Source of the DNA: a virus
IMG/VR virus record: IMGVR_UViG_3300008339_000498
Location: 1-23,372 of that record
Length of the DNA: 23,372 nucleotides
Reading direction: 5' to 3' (one strand)
Shown here: positions 1 to 7,971 of the stretch, in pieces
Position numbering within the stretch: position 1 is the stretch's first letter
How the letters are laid out: every line of letters starts with the position of its first letter
Program-made: the position numbers and the translations under genes
Notes under the pieces: generated by a model
What the model was told of the DNA's origin: nothing
Seen by the model: the letters and a program-made list of their open reading frames with translations, nothing else
The model's database searches: none

Positions 1-1
1 A

Positions 2-2293
2 GTGGCAGCAGAAGGGGCCGCAGTATCTACAGGATTCTTAGCTACAGCTCTAAACGCAATTCCATTTGTTGCCATCGCAACAGGAATTGGATTATTAGCT
101 TATAATTTATTATCAGCAGGTGATAACTCAGAAAAGGCGGCTGAAGAACAAGAAAAATTAAGAAAAGAAACTGAGGAATATAACAAAAAACTTGATGAGG
201 AAAATACAAAGATAGGTGAAAGTGCTGGATCCTATCTTCAATTAGTTTTCCAATTAAAAAATACAAACGCAAATTCCAAAGAAAGGGTAAAATTGATCAA
301 TCAAATCAACGCAACTTATGGAACTACATTTAAAAATCTACAAGATGAAACGGCATTCCAAAATCAACTTAACTTATCTGTAAAAGAATATATTGCTCTT
401 CAGGTTTTGAAAGCAAGACAACAATCTAAGGAAAAAGAAACTCAAAAGGCAATTGGAGAATTGATTAAGGCTCAAGATGAATTAACAAAATTCGCAAGAG
501 AATATGGTGGTGTTGTCAACAAAAATGGAGAAATAGAAACTAAATGGACTCAACAACAGATTTCTGATTACGATTTAAAAAAATATGGTGTTTCAGTTTT
601 CACTGATACTCAAATTAAATTGAATTTTGAATTACAACGAGCCCAAGAAAGAGCTGAAGGGTATGCAATTTCTGCCGGTGATCTTCAAAAAGAAATTGAT
701 AAACTTACTAATAACGGTAAAAAATATGTACCTGTAGTTCAAAACACAGTTAAAACAACTGAAACTGCTACCGAGGTAACTGATCAATATGCTGGTGTTT
801 TAGAAAAAGCAAACAATAAGTTAGAGAGACAAAGAGCAATTCAAGAAGCTAATGAGAAATTCAATACCGATAGAATTAAAAATACATTACAAAAAGACAT
901 TGAACTTGTAAATCAATTGTATGGTGATGAAAAACAAAAAATTATTGATAGGGCTACAAAGGCTGAGATTGACAAATACGAAGATAAATTCAAAAAAGAG
1001 GGAAAAACAGAAGAACAATTCTTTAAAAAAAGAGAAGAAATTTTAACCAATTGGACAAAATATGCGTTAGATGAAGAAGTAGCATTATTCAATCAATTAG
1101 ATGAATATAGAAAACAAGATGTCACCAAACTTCAAGAAAATTATAATTCTAAAGAAGAACTTATTAAAGAAAGTACAAAAAATATTTTAACTAATACACA
1201 ACTAATTCAAATAGAATTTGAGAAATCAGAAGCAATTAGACAAGCTGAAGAGGGTAAAAAGACAGAAGAAGAAAAAAATAAAGCAAGAATTGAAGTTAGA
1301 TCAAAATTTGCTGATAAGGAAATTGAACTTTTAAAGAAAAATCTTGAGGAACAGAAAAGAATAGCGAAACTTAATTTAGATATTATATTACAAGATGAAT
1401 CAAAAAGTTTATCTGAAAAAGAACAAGCACAAGCTGAATATGATCAGAAGGTTATTCAAATGGCTCAACAAACTGCCGATAAAATTAATGAAATTAATGA
1501 TGGTATTAAACCACCAATTCCTGATGAAAAAACTTTAGAGGAAAAAATTAATAAATCGGTTGAAAAAATTTCAGAATATGTAGACGCTATAGCAACATTA
1601 TATAGTCATTTAGAAAATACGATCAGAATGATTTCTGAACAACGTTTTAAAAATGAAGAAGAACGTATAAATAATGTCTATGAAAAAGAAAAAGAAGCCT
1701 TAGAAGGTCAGTTAAATGCTAATCTTATATCAAGAGAACAATATGACAATAAATTACTTGAATTAGAACAACAAAAAGAGGCTGAAAGTATCATTCTAAG
1801 AAAAAGAGAATTTGAAACTAATAAGAGGTTAAATATGGCTAATGCTGTAATAGCAGGTGCTCAAGCTGTATTACAGGCATTAGGTTCATCAGCCCCTCCT
1901 GTTAATATTATATTAGCGGCATTAGTTGGTGGATTAGCGGCTGTTCAATTTGGTGTGATAGCAAATGAACAATTTACGGCAGCAGAAGGAGGTATTGTAC
2001 CTGGTATAGGACCAGGAAATATTGATTCAGTTCCGTCAATATTAGCACCAGGTGAGTTTGTAATCAATTCTAAATCAGCACAAATGTACCCTCAGTTATT
2101 AAGTAGTATAAATGAAATGGGTGGGGGTAAAAAATTAGTTCCTGATTTACCACCTTCAAATGCTCAAGGATTACCAACAACAGTATTCCAACAAGATAAA
2201 TCTCAACAACCTATCAGAGCATATGTGGTAGAAACGGATATTAGTGATTCACAGAAACGAGTGAATAGAATAAAACGAAGTGTTGAATTTTAA
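2..2293 (+). CDS. Tail tape measure protein, C-terminal part (5' end outside window)
   Basis: This is most of a phage tape measure protein, which sets tail length and is threaded inside the tail tube. The visible 763 residues open with a hydrophobic segment (about residues 18-40). A stretch typical of Bacteroidota phage tape measures follows (SKERVKLINQINATYGTTFK, about 92-111), then long Lys/Glu/Gln-rich coiled coil (about 140-600). A second hydrophobic patch lies near 615-660. The C-terminus carries the characteristic tape measure ending EGGIVPGIGPGNIDSVPSIL followed by APGEFVINS. The reading frame is open to the first base of the window and the GTG at position 2 is only the first possible start, so the real start is probably upstream and the protein longer. 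The next gene, a head protease, starts 12 bases later. The family call is solid; the start is not known. Confidence 0.85.
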   Translation: MAAEGAAVSTGFLATALNAIPFVAIATGIGLLAYNLLSAGDNSEKAAEEQEKLRKETEEYNKKLDEENTKIGESAGSYLQLVFQLKNTNANSKERVKLINQINATYGTTFKNLQDETAFQNQLNLSVKEYIALQVLKARQQSKEKETQKAIGELIKAQDELTKFAREYGGVVNKNGEIETKWTQQQISDYDLKKYGVSVFTDTQIKLNFELQRAQERAEGYAISAGDLQKEIDKLTNNGKKYVPVVQNTVKTTETATEVTDQYAGVLEKANNKLERQRAIQEANEKFNTDRIKNTLQKDIELVNQLYGDEKQKIIDRATKAEIDKYEDKFKKEGKTEEQFFKKREEILTNWTKYALDEEVALFNQLDEYRKQDVTKLQENYNSKEELIKESTKNILTNTQLIQIEFEKSEAIRQAEEGKKTEEEKNKARIEVRSKFADKEIELLKKNLEEQKRIAKLNLDIILQDESKSLSEKEQAQAEYDQKVIQMAQQTADKINEINDGIKPPIPDEKTLEEKINKSVEKISEYVDAIATLYSHLENTIRMISEQRFKNEEERINNVYEKEKEALEGQLNANLISREQYDNKLLELEQQKEAESIILRKREFETNKRLNMANAVIAGAQAVLQALGSSAPPVNIILAALVGGLAAVQFGVIANEQFTAAEGGIVPGIGPGNIDSVPSILAPGEFVINSKSAQMYPQLLSSINEMGGGKKLVPDLPPSNAQGLPTTVFQQDKSQQPIRAYVVETDISDSQKRVNRIKRSVEF

Positions 2294-2305
2294 CAATTAG
2301 ACAAG

Positions 2306-3277
2306 ATGATTAAATATGTATTTAAGGATATGGAAGAACCAACTCTATATCTTGATTTTGAAGAGGATAATATGAATGAAGGGATGGATGCTATCTCATT
2401 TGTAGATAGACCAGCAACTGATGTTCAATGGAAAATATTTGAGACCATAGAGGACAGTTATAATGATTATCCATTAATAGCAAGTGAAAATGCTTGTAGA
2501 GCCTTAAAATATAAAGAGAAACATCCTGAGATTGATTGTGGAACACGTACAGGTTGGTCAAGAGCCAATCAATTATGTGGTAGAAGAAACATTTCAATTG
2601 AGACAATTGCTCGCATGGCTTCATTTAAGAGACATCAACAAAATAAAGATGTTCCTTATGATAAAGGATGTGGTGGAATTATGTGGGATGCTTGGGGTGG
2701 AGATGTTGGTGTTGAATGGGCTATCCGTAAAATGGAGAGAATCAACAATGAATTACGTATGGCAGGTTTTAAGAAACAAGAATTTAGTGATCTTAATGAA
2801 GAAAAACGAATGGTAACTTCACCTGTTATGTTGGCAGAAACCCCAATCTTACGTTATAATCCTGATCTTGGTAAATATTGGGTTAAATTCAAACCCGAAA
2901 CCATTGAAAAAATGATGAGGAAATATTTCAAAGAAAACAAAATACACAAGGTTAATACAAATCACGATCCAAAATCTCGCAAAGATGGGGTATATATGGT
3001 GGAAAGTTATATTGTTGGAGATAGAAATGAATCAAAAGTTTTTCCTGATTTACCTGAAGGTACTTGGATGGCAACATTTTATGTTGAAAATGATGAGGTT
3101 TGGGACCAAATCAAACAAGGGGAGTTCAATGGATTTAGTTTAGAAGGTTATTTTATTGAGAAATATGAGGACGATATGATTGCTCGTATAGAAGAAGAAT
3201 TAGAAAGCATACTTACTTCAACATATAGTGATGAAGATAAGGAATTAAAAATTAAAAAATTATTAAATATTAAATAA
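2306..3277 (+). CDS. XkdF-like prohead serine protease with an inserted domain
   Basis: Predicted capsid maturation protease of the XkdF type (323 aa), expected to cleave scaffold and capsid precursors inside the procapsid. The N-terminus has the usual acidic start and AISFVDRPA (29-37). The protease-like part runs from MVTSPVMLAETPI (169-181) to GFSLEGYF (276-283). In it, His220 (NHD) and Ser278 (GFSLEG) are in the right places for the catalytic His and Ser; this is an inference from family pattern. Between the two lies an extra domain (about 56-146) with ASENACRALKYKEKH, RANQLCGRR, IARMASFKRHQ and MWDAWGGDVGVEWA. I recognise this as a recurrent module in Bacteroidota phage proteins, of unknown role, with four Cys at 64, 78, 91 and 122. 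The stop overlaps the next start as TAATG. Scaffold and major capsid genes lie close downstream, as expected for a prohead protease. Confidence 0.75.
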   Translation: MIKYVFKDMEEPTLYLDFEEDNMNEGMDAISFVDRPATDVQWKIFETIEDSYNDYPLIASENACRALKYKEKHPEIDCGTRTGWSRANQLCGRRNISIETIARMASFKRHQQNKDVPYDKGCGGIMWDAWGGDVGVEWAIRKMERINNELRMAGFKKQEFSDLNEEKRMVTSPVMLAETPILRYNPDLGKYWVKFKPETIEKMMRKYFKENKIHKVNTNHDPKSRKDGVYMVESYIVGDRNESKVFPDLPEGTWMATFYVENDEVWDQIKQGEFNGFSLEGYFIEKYEDDMIARIEEELESILTSTYSDEDKELKIKKLLNIK

Positions 3278-3705
3278 TGAAACATTATCTAATGATATTC
3301 TTCGCCTTTGTGTCTCCTTTATTTCCATTGGCGTTATTGGTGTCTTTATTTTCCATTATAGACACTTTTGTAGGTCGTTGGTATGCTAAGAATACCAATC
3401 AAGAAATAACAAGTAAGAAGACACGTATTGGTCTCACACATAAACTTATAACCTATTTTGTTGTGTTGATAAGCGCTTACGGTATTGATTACGTAATTGT
3501 GAATGAAATAGCAAGAAATTACATTTGGTTTGATTGGGCTTTTACCAAGTTCTTTGCTTCCGTATTGATATGGGTAGAATATACATCAATTGATGAGAAG
3601 ATTAAGTGGGTAAAAGGTAAAGGACTTACCGATAGAGTGATAGAATTTGGGAGATCTCTCAAAAAAATCATTGGTTTTGGTAAGGAATTAAATCCTAAAA
3701 ACTAA
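3277..3705 (+). CDS. Holin-like small membrane protein
   Basis: A 142-aa membrane protein resembling the phage_holin_4/toxin-secretion holin family, which makes the inner-membrane lesion that releases or activates lysin. Three hydrophobic segments are visible: residues about 5-29, 53-75 and 85-102. They are separated by a short basic loop (EITSKKTRIGLTHK). The tail is cytoplasmic-type, basic and amphipathic (IDEKIKWVKGKGL onward). A hydrophobic start, a DTFVGRWYAK segment, a GIDYVIV segment and then a helix with WVEYTSIDEKIK is the order seen in that family. The start codon overlaps the upstream stop (TAATG), which suggests coupled translation with the protease. No lysin gene is adjacent or visible in the window. 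The holin call rests on topology and family resemblance only. Confidence 0.6.
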   Translation: MKHYLMIFFAFVSPLFPLALLVSLFSIIDTFVGRWYAKNTNQEITSKKTRIGLTHKLITYFVVLISAYGIDYVIVNEIARNYIWFDWAFTKFFASVLIWVEYTSIDEKIKWVKGKGLTDRVIEFGRSLKKIIGFGKELNPKN

Positions 3706-3749
3706 AAGTATTAAACAATAAATAAATAAAAATAATTAAAACAAAAGTT

Positions 3750-4535
3750 ATGAACACAAAAACAAACATTTTAGCCAAAATCAAGGAGTTGTTCGCAGAG
3801 CAAAAAATGATGGAGGATTACACAGCAGCAACAAATGAGATCATTCGTTGTTTGAGTGATAGTTTAGCGGTTGGATCAAAAGTAGCACAAGTAATTGGTG
3901 GAGTTGAAACTGATCTTCCCGACGGAAGTTATCTATTGAACAATGGAAAAACCATTAAAACTGTTGGTAACGTCATCAAAGAAATCAACGAATACAGAGC
4001 CGAAGAAAATTTGGGTAAAACAGAAATGGGATCTGATACCGCAAGTTCAGCCCAAGAAGACGCAATCGTAGCTGAGGAGAATATGGAAGATTACAAAAAT
4101 GAAATTATGACCAAACTTGTTGACGGAACTGAAGTTAAAATCTTATCAAAAGGTGAGGCTTTATCTGTTGGTGATGAGGTTTTGGTTAAGGACGCTGAAG
4201 GTAATTTTACAAAAGCACCGGCTGGAGAGCACAAGTTGGAAGGTGGATTAGTTATCTATGTTGATGAATTAGGTTTTATCAATGAATTAGAAACTGAAGA
4301 AACTGAAGACAAAGATGAAATGAAAAATATGTTTGAAGCAATTTCTCAATTAACCATACTAGTGGGTGAGTTGAAAAAAACTATTTCAAATGTAAGTGAA
4401 AAAAATTCTGAATTAACAGAAAAATTTGAGAAATTTTCAAAGGAACCATCTGTTGAATCAGTAACTAAAAAACAAGTTTCTCTATCTAAAACGGCAGATA
4501 AAGTAGAGAGAGCGAAATTCTTCGGAGGAAGATAA
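3750..4535 (+). CDS. Probable capsid scaffold/head protein with an internal duplication
   Basis: A 261-aa acidic protein directly before the major capsid gene, where scaffolds usually lie. Two diverged copies of one small beta domain are visible. Copy 1 (about 39-80) has LAVGSKV, LPDGSYLLNNGKTI and VIKEIN. Copy 2 (about 138-180) has LSVGDEV, APAGEHKLEGGLVI and FINELE. The copies are joined by a Glu-rich helical linker. Residues about 186-230 form a predicted coiled coil, and the end is basic (KVERAKFFGGR). A coiled coil with a basic C-terminus that could bind capsid protein fits a scaffold, but a decoration or head-associated protein is possible. The gene has its own A-rich leader (3706-3749) rather than a stop/start overlap, which suggests independent and strong initiation. 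No Shine-Dalgarno is visible. Confidence 0.55.
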   Translation: MNTKTNILAKIKELFAEQKMMEDYTAATNEIIRCLSDSLAVGSKVAQVIGGVETDLPDGSYLLNNGKTIKTVGNVIKEINEYRAEENLGKTEMGSDTASSAQEDAIVAEENMEDYKNEIMTKLVDGTEVKILSKGEALSVGDEVLVKDAEGNFTKAPAGEHKLEGGLVIYVDELGFINELETEETEDKDEMKNMFEAISQLTILVGELKKTISNVSEKNSELTEKFEKFSKEPSVESVTKKQVSLSKTADKVERAKFFGGR

Positions 4536-4570
4536 TAAACAAAAATAAACTTAAATAAAAATTAACTAAA

Positions 4571-5497
4571 ATGGCATTAAACGTCGCAGGTTTAACAGCA
4601 TACGTGGATCAAGAGCGTATGGCTTTAATCAAAAAAATGATTTTGGGTGGTCGTTCAACACAATTTTTGACAATCCAACCAGACATTAAGTCAGCAGCAT
4701 CAATCAACTTGTTGTCTTCTGATTTAGTAGCACAAGCAGGTGGATGTGGATTCAACGATGAAGGTGAAACTATCTTAACTCAAAACACACTTAATGTTTG
4801 TCCTTTAAAGGTAAACGAAAGTATCTGTTTGGATACACTTGAGCAATACTACACTCAAGCAATGATGAACCCTGGTTCATATAACACTCAAATTCCTTTT
4901 GAGCAAATCTACGCTGAAGAGAAAGTAGCTCAAATCAGTTCATTAATTGATACATTGATTTGGCAAGGTAACACATCTTTGACTGGTAACACAGGATTAT
5001 GTAATGGATTTATCAAATTAGCAAACACAACTTATTCAGGTTCTGTTGTTAATGGTAACGTAAGTTCAGCAACAGCAATTACAGCGGGTAACATCGTTGG
5101 TTTAGTTGATGATGCTATCCAAGTAATTCCTGTTAACATCGTAGCAATGGATGACTTATACTTATACTGTGGTTATGACTTCGCAAGAACTTATTTCACA
5201 GCATTGAGAAACGCTAACCTTTACAACTATCCATCTGTAGAAACAGGAGCAAATGATTTTATGATCACTATCCCTTCTTCTAACGTTAAATTGGTAGCGG
5301 TTAAAGGATTGAACGGTACAAACAAGTTCTTCATCTCAACTAAATCTAACCTATTCTTTGGTTGTGACTTATTGAATGACTATGAGAACTTTGAATTGTG
5401 GTATTCTCAAGATTTCCAAGAAGTACGTATGGCTTCTAAATGGAAATCAGGTGTGAACGCAGCATTCTGGGAATATGTAGTATACTTCAAATTGTAA
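4571..5497 (+). CDS. Major capsid protein
   Basis: A 308-aa protein identified as the major capsid protein by position (after protease and scaffold, before tail tube), size and overall pattern, consistent with an HK97-type fold. Visible features are an N-terminal helical arm (QERMALIKKMILGGRSTQ), a core with FEQIYAEEKVAQISSLIDTLIWQGN, and a C-terminal half ending in RMASKWKSGVNAAFWEYVVYF, a typical closing strand. Several Cys (in GGCGFN, NVCPLKV, ESICLDTL, GLCNGF, YCGYDF, FFGCDLL) are unusual for a capsid protein. Synonymous codon use is richer in C-ending codons (AAC, ATC, GAC) than in neighbouring genes, as expected for a very highly expressed gene. The leader is A-rich (TAAATAAAAATTAACTAAAATG). 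A hairpin follows the stop. The start is the only sensible ATG. Confidence 0.8.
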   Translation: MALNVAGLTAYVDQERMALIKKMILGGRSTQFLTIQPDIKSAASINLLSSDLVAQAGGCGFNDEGETILTQNTLNVCPLKVNESICLDTLEQYYTQAMMNPGSYNTQIPFEQIYAEEKVAQISSLIDTLIWQGNTSLTGNTGLCNGFIKLANTTYSGSVVNGNVSSATAITAGNIVGLVDDAIQVIPVNIVAMDDLYLYCGYDFARTYFTALRNANLYNYPSVETGANDFMITIPSSNVKLVAVKGLNGTNKFFISTKSNLFFGCDLLNDYENFELWYSQDFQEVRMASKWKSGVNAAFWEYVVYFKL

Positions 5498-5512
5498 TCA
5501 ACCCAACTAATC

Positions 5513-5533
5513 AAGGGGGTGTAATTCCCCCTT
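5513..5533 (+). terminator. Perfect 7-bp hairpin after the capsid gene
   Basis: AAGGGGG (5513-5519), a 7-base loop and CCCCCTT (5527-5533) form a perfect stem 16 bases after the capsid stop codon. The bases that follow are A-rich, not a T run, so it is a weak candidate for an intrinsic terminator. It could instead protect the 3' end of capsid mRNA or act as a processing site, letting capsid message accumulate over downstream tail message. No function is shown by the sequence itself. Confidence 0.5.
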
Positions 5534-5562
5534 ATAAAATAAACTAAAATAAAAATAAAAAT

Positions 5563-6084
5563 ATGTCTTTTACTTGTAATTTAACTGATGGGTACGTTTT
5601 AGGATGTTCATCTATTGGTGGTGTTGAGAAGGTATGGATTGGAGAATGGGTTGATAATGTTGCTATACAACAAGATTCTTGTGGTATTATCACAGGTATT
5701 ACAACTACAGGTCTTACAGTTTATTCTTTTGAACAAGATATTGAACACGCAGGTTTAGTTCAAACAGGAAACTATTCTCGTGAAAACGGAACAGTATTCT
5801 ACGAATCAGTATTATCAATCAAATTGATTGGTCTTGACTGTAATGTAAGAAACAGAATGGTGGAATTAGGTAGAGCACCTTTATTCGCTGTTGTTAAATC
5901 TAATGCTGGTGATTACTACTATTTAGGTCTTGAATCTTCTGGTAGAGCATCTGCTGGTGATGCTAACTTAGGAGTATTACTTGGAGATATGAATGGTCTT
6001 AACCAATCTATTTCTTGGAAATCTGCTAACGGCGCTTACTTAATCAACGGATCATTAGTAGGAACTACAATCACAGTATTGTAA
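5563..6084 (+). CDS. Tail-tube-like major tail protein
   Basis: A 173-aa beta-rich protein resembling the tail tube proteins of Bacteroidota siphophages, the ring subunit of the tail tube. Family-like features are an early GGVEKVWIGEWVDN segment with a following ITGITTTG strand; a central EQDIEHAGLVQTGNYSRENG; then SVLSIKLIGLDCNVRNRMVE (compare the usual LTLxLPKLxxxxRN pattern); FAVVKSNAGDYYYLGLE; and a C-terminal GDMNGLNQSISWKS strand. Its size and location after the capsid gene support a highly produced structural protein. It has an A-rich leader and is followed by a clear terminator, so capsid and tube probably end one transcription unit. The alternative is another abundant head or tail decoration protein. 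Confidence 0.6.
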   Translation: MSFTCNLTDGYVLGCSSIGGVEKVWIGEWVDNVAIQQDSCGIITGITTTGLTVYSFEQDIEHAGLVQTGNYSRENGTVFYESVLSIKLIGLDCNVRNRMVELGRAPLFAVVKSNAGDYYYLGLESSGRASAGDANLGVLLGDMNGLNQSISWKSANGAYLINGSLVGTTITVL

Positions 6085-6118
6085 TATTTGTTCTTCTAGG
6101 TCTTCTGACCTTCTTTAT

Positions 6119-6156
6119 AACCCCCTTGTCTGGATTGACTTGGGGGTTTTTTATTT
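6119..6156 (+). terminator. Intrinsic terminator after the tail-tube gene
   Basis: AACCCCC (6119-6125) pairs with GGGGGTT (6142-6148). A further GTC/GAC pairing inside is separated by a symmetric TT/TT internal loop. The stem is followed by a T run (TTTTTT, 6147-6152). Spacing after the stop (about 35 bases) and the T tract fit a rho-independent terminator closing the capsid/tube unit. Confidence 0.8.
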
Positions 6157-6180
6157 AACACCAAACAAAATTACATCAAT

Positions 6181-6196
6181 AATATTTAATTAAAAA
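6181..6196 (+). promoter_or_regulatory. AATATTTAATTAAAAA start-proximal element, copy 1
   Basis: The 16-base element AATATTTAATTAAAAA sits 3 bases before the ATG at 6200. The same core recurs at 12390, 16769 and 22262, each 3-6 bases before a start codon and nowhere else that I noticed. Given the lack of Shine-Dalgarno sequences, it is most simply an A-rich translation initiation enhancer. A late promoter role is less likely, because it would leave almost no leader. Confidence 0.55.
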
Positions 6197-6199
6197 ACT

Positions 6200-6580
6200 A
6201 TGATAAGGATACCAAATTATCAGACATCATTAACACCATTTACCTTATGGGAGGATACAACACTTCCATTATCGGCTACGACATATATTTTGGAGTTAGA
6301 TGGAAAACAACTTAACGATCAAACTTTATTATTTTTGACGGGTGAAACATCCCCAAATATTTATAGATGGAATTGGTTTCCAATTGATTTAACACCATAT
6401 AACTTAATTCAAGGTCAATATAGTTATAAGGTATGGCAAACGACGGGAAATACTCTTACAATCACTGGTTTGACCACTAATGATATTGTTGAGACAGGAG
6501 CAGCTTGGATATATTCATCAGGAACAACACAACATCCTGTATATGTTCCAACAAATCAAACTAAATATGTATACGAATAA
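6200..6580 (+). CDS. Small beta-rich phage structural protein, function unknown
   Basis: A 126-aa protein of a type found in Bacteroidota phage structural operons, with no known function. It looks all-beta, with SATTYILELDGKQLN, LTGETSPNIYRWNWFPIDLT, LIQGQYSYKVWQTTGNTL and DIVETGAAWIYSS resembling strands of a small sandwich. There are no Cys residues, membrane segments or signal peptide. It follows a strong terminator, has its own start-proximal A-rich element, and ends 5 bases before the portal gene, so it probably opens the portal/connector unit. It may be a head, neck or decoration component; this is inference from neighbourhood. Confidence 0.6.
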   Translation: MIRIPNYQTSLTPFTLWEDTTLPLSATTYILELDGKQLNDQTLLFLTGETSPNIYRWNWFPIDLTPYNLIQGQYSYKVWQTTGNTLTITGLTTNDIVETGAAWIYSSGTTQHPVYVPTNQTKYVYE

Positions 6581-6585
6581 AAATT

Positions 6586-7971
6586 ATGAATGAAGAAATA
6601 AAAGACGAAAAAGCGTTACCAGTTAAAATATTCACTTTTAACGAGGCGTATATCCCACCTGTGTATAAATTTGAGAAAAAAGGAGATTACCATTTCTTAA
6701 GTTGGGGGGCTTCCAATCAATATCCTGTATATGTATTGGAATTATATAACAATTATGGTTCAAGTTTGAATAGAGCCATTATAAATAAGAAGTCAAAATT
6801 GAGTGCTGGTTTTGGTCTTAAACCTATTATGGATGAGAGATTAAGATTATGGTGTGAGAAAAATAGAATATCTCATCTATTCAAATATTTGGCTAAAGAT
6901 TTTGAACTATATAATGGGTTCTGTATTGAAGTTAGATGGTCTCGTGATGGACAATCATTTGAATTGGGATACATTCCATTACACACAATTAGAATAGGTC
7001 TTAAAGAAGAAGAGGAAGATCCTGATTATTTTTGGTATTCAACAGATTGGTCTAACATAAAAAAACCTGAGCATGAACCTGAATACATTAAAAAATATGA
7101 TCCTACAGATAGAACAGGTCGTCAATTACTTTATTATATTGAACCAAATCCAGCCCACACTAATTTATATCCTATTCCAAATTATTCAACGGCAATAAAT
7201 TGGATTGATTTAGATTATCAAATTAGTAAATTTCACGTAAATCAAGTAAGACAAGGGTTCTCCCCTTCGTTCATTTTGAATTTTGCTAATGGAATACCAA
7301 CTCAAGATGAACAAAATATGTTCTTCCGTGAGTTCCAAAGAAATTATAAGGGAGCAGATGGTGCTGGTAAAATAATGATTACCTATTCTGATGGTGGAGA
7401 CAGTAAACCTGAACTAATACCAATCCAATTAAATAACTCTGATGAGAGATTTTTGATGTTACAAAGCCAAGTGGTAGAACAAATTACTATGGCACACGAA
7501 TTTCCAATTTCATTGATTAGCACTGAACCCGGTAAATTGGGATCATCATCTGAACGTAAGGAAATGATGGCTGAATTACAAGTATATTATACAACTCAAA
7601 GACAGGAACAATTGGAATACGCTTTGAATAGTGTTCTTAAAGATATTGGATTTACAGAACCTTTGAGATTGAAACAATACTCTGATGTGGATGAGACAGG
7701 ATTATTGACTGACGAGGGAACTATACCAGCAGCAGAGGACTTAAATGTACAAGAGAAAGCACAAGCAGAACTTAAAGGATCTGTTGGTGGTGTTCAAGGT
7801 ATCTTATCAATCCAAGCATCGGTAGCACAAGGTATTACAACAATTGATAGTGGATCAGCAATTCTTGAATTGATCTATGGAATTCCACCTGTTGTAGCAA
7901 GAAGAATGTTGGGAGAACCACAACCAATTCAACCAACTGAAACAATAAACACAACTAATACTATAATCTAA
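6586..7971 (+). CDS. Portal protein
   Basis: A 461-aa portal protein, the dodecameric ring at the capsid vertex through which DNA is packaged and ejected. Recognisable features are WGASNQYPVYVLELYNNYGS with INKKSKLSAGFG near the N-terminus; YLAKDFELYNGFCIEVRWS; KFHVNQVRQGFSPSFILNF; the stem/clip region FFREFQRNYKGADGAGKIMI; and a conserved LMLQSQVVEQITMAHEFPIS segment. The C-terminal AELKGSVGGVQGILSIQASV is typical of portals in this phage group. The length is normal. It starts 5 bases after the previous stop, and its own stop overlaps the next start as TAATG. The terminase that should dock on this portal is about 5 kb downstream, beyond a regulatory island. Confidence 0.88.
   Translation: MNEEIKDEKALPVKIFTFNEAYIPPVYKFEKKGDYHFLSWGASNQYPVYVLELYNNYGSSLNRAIINKKSKLSAGFGLKPIMDERLRLWCEKNRISHLFKYLAKDFELYNGFCIEVRWSRDGQSFELGYIPLHTIRIGLKEEEEDPDYFWYSTDWSNIKKPEHEPEYIKKYDPTDRTGRQLLYYIEPNPAHTNLYPIPNYSTAINWIDLDYQISKFHVNQVRQGFSPSFILNFANGIPTQDEQNMFFREFQRNYKGADGAGKIMITYSDGGDSKPELIPIQLNNSDERFLMLQSQVVEQITMAHEFPISLISTEPGKLGSSSERKEMMAELQVYYTTQRQEQLEYALNSVLKDIGFTEPLRLKQYSDVDETGLLTDEGTIPAAEDLNVQEKAQAELKGSVGGVQGILSIQASVAQGITTIDSGSAILELIYGIPPVVARRMLGEPQPIQPTETINTTNTII

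Noticed and set aside
2532-2816. Plus-strand frame of 94 codons inside the protease gene
   Set aside because: It is out of frame within the conserved inserted domain, and nothing suggests a second product.
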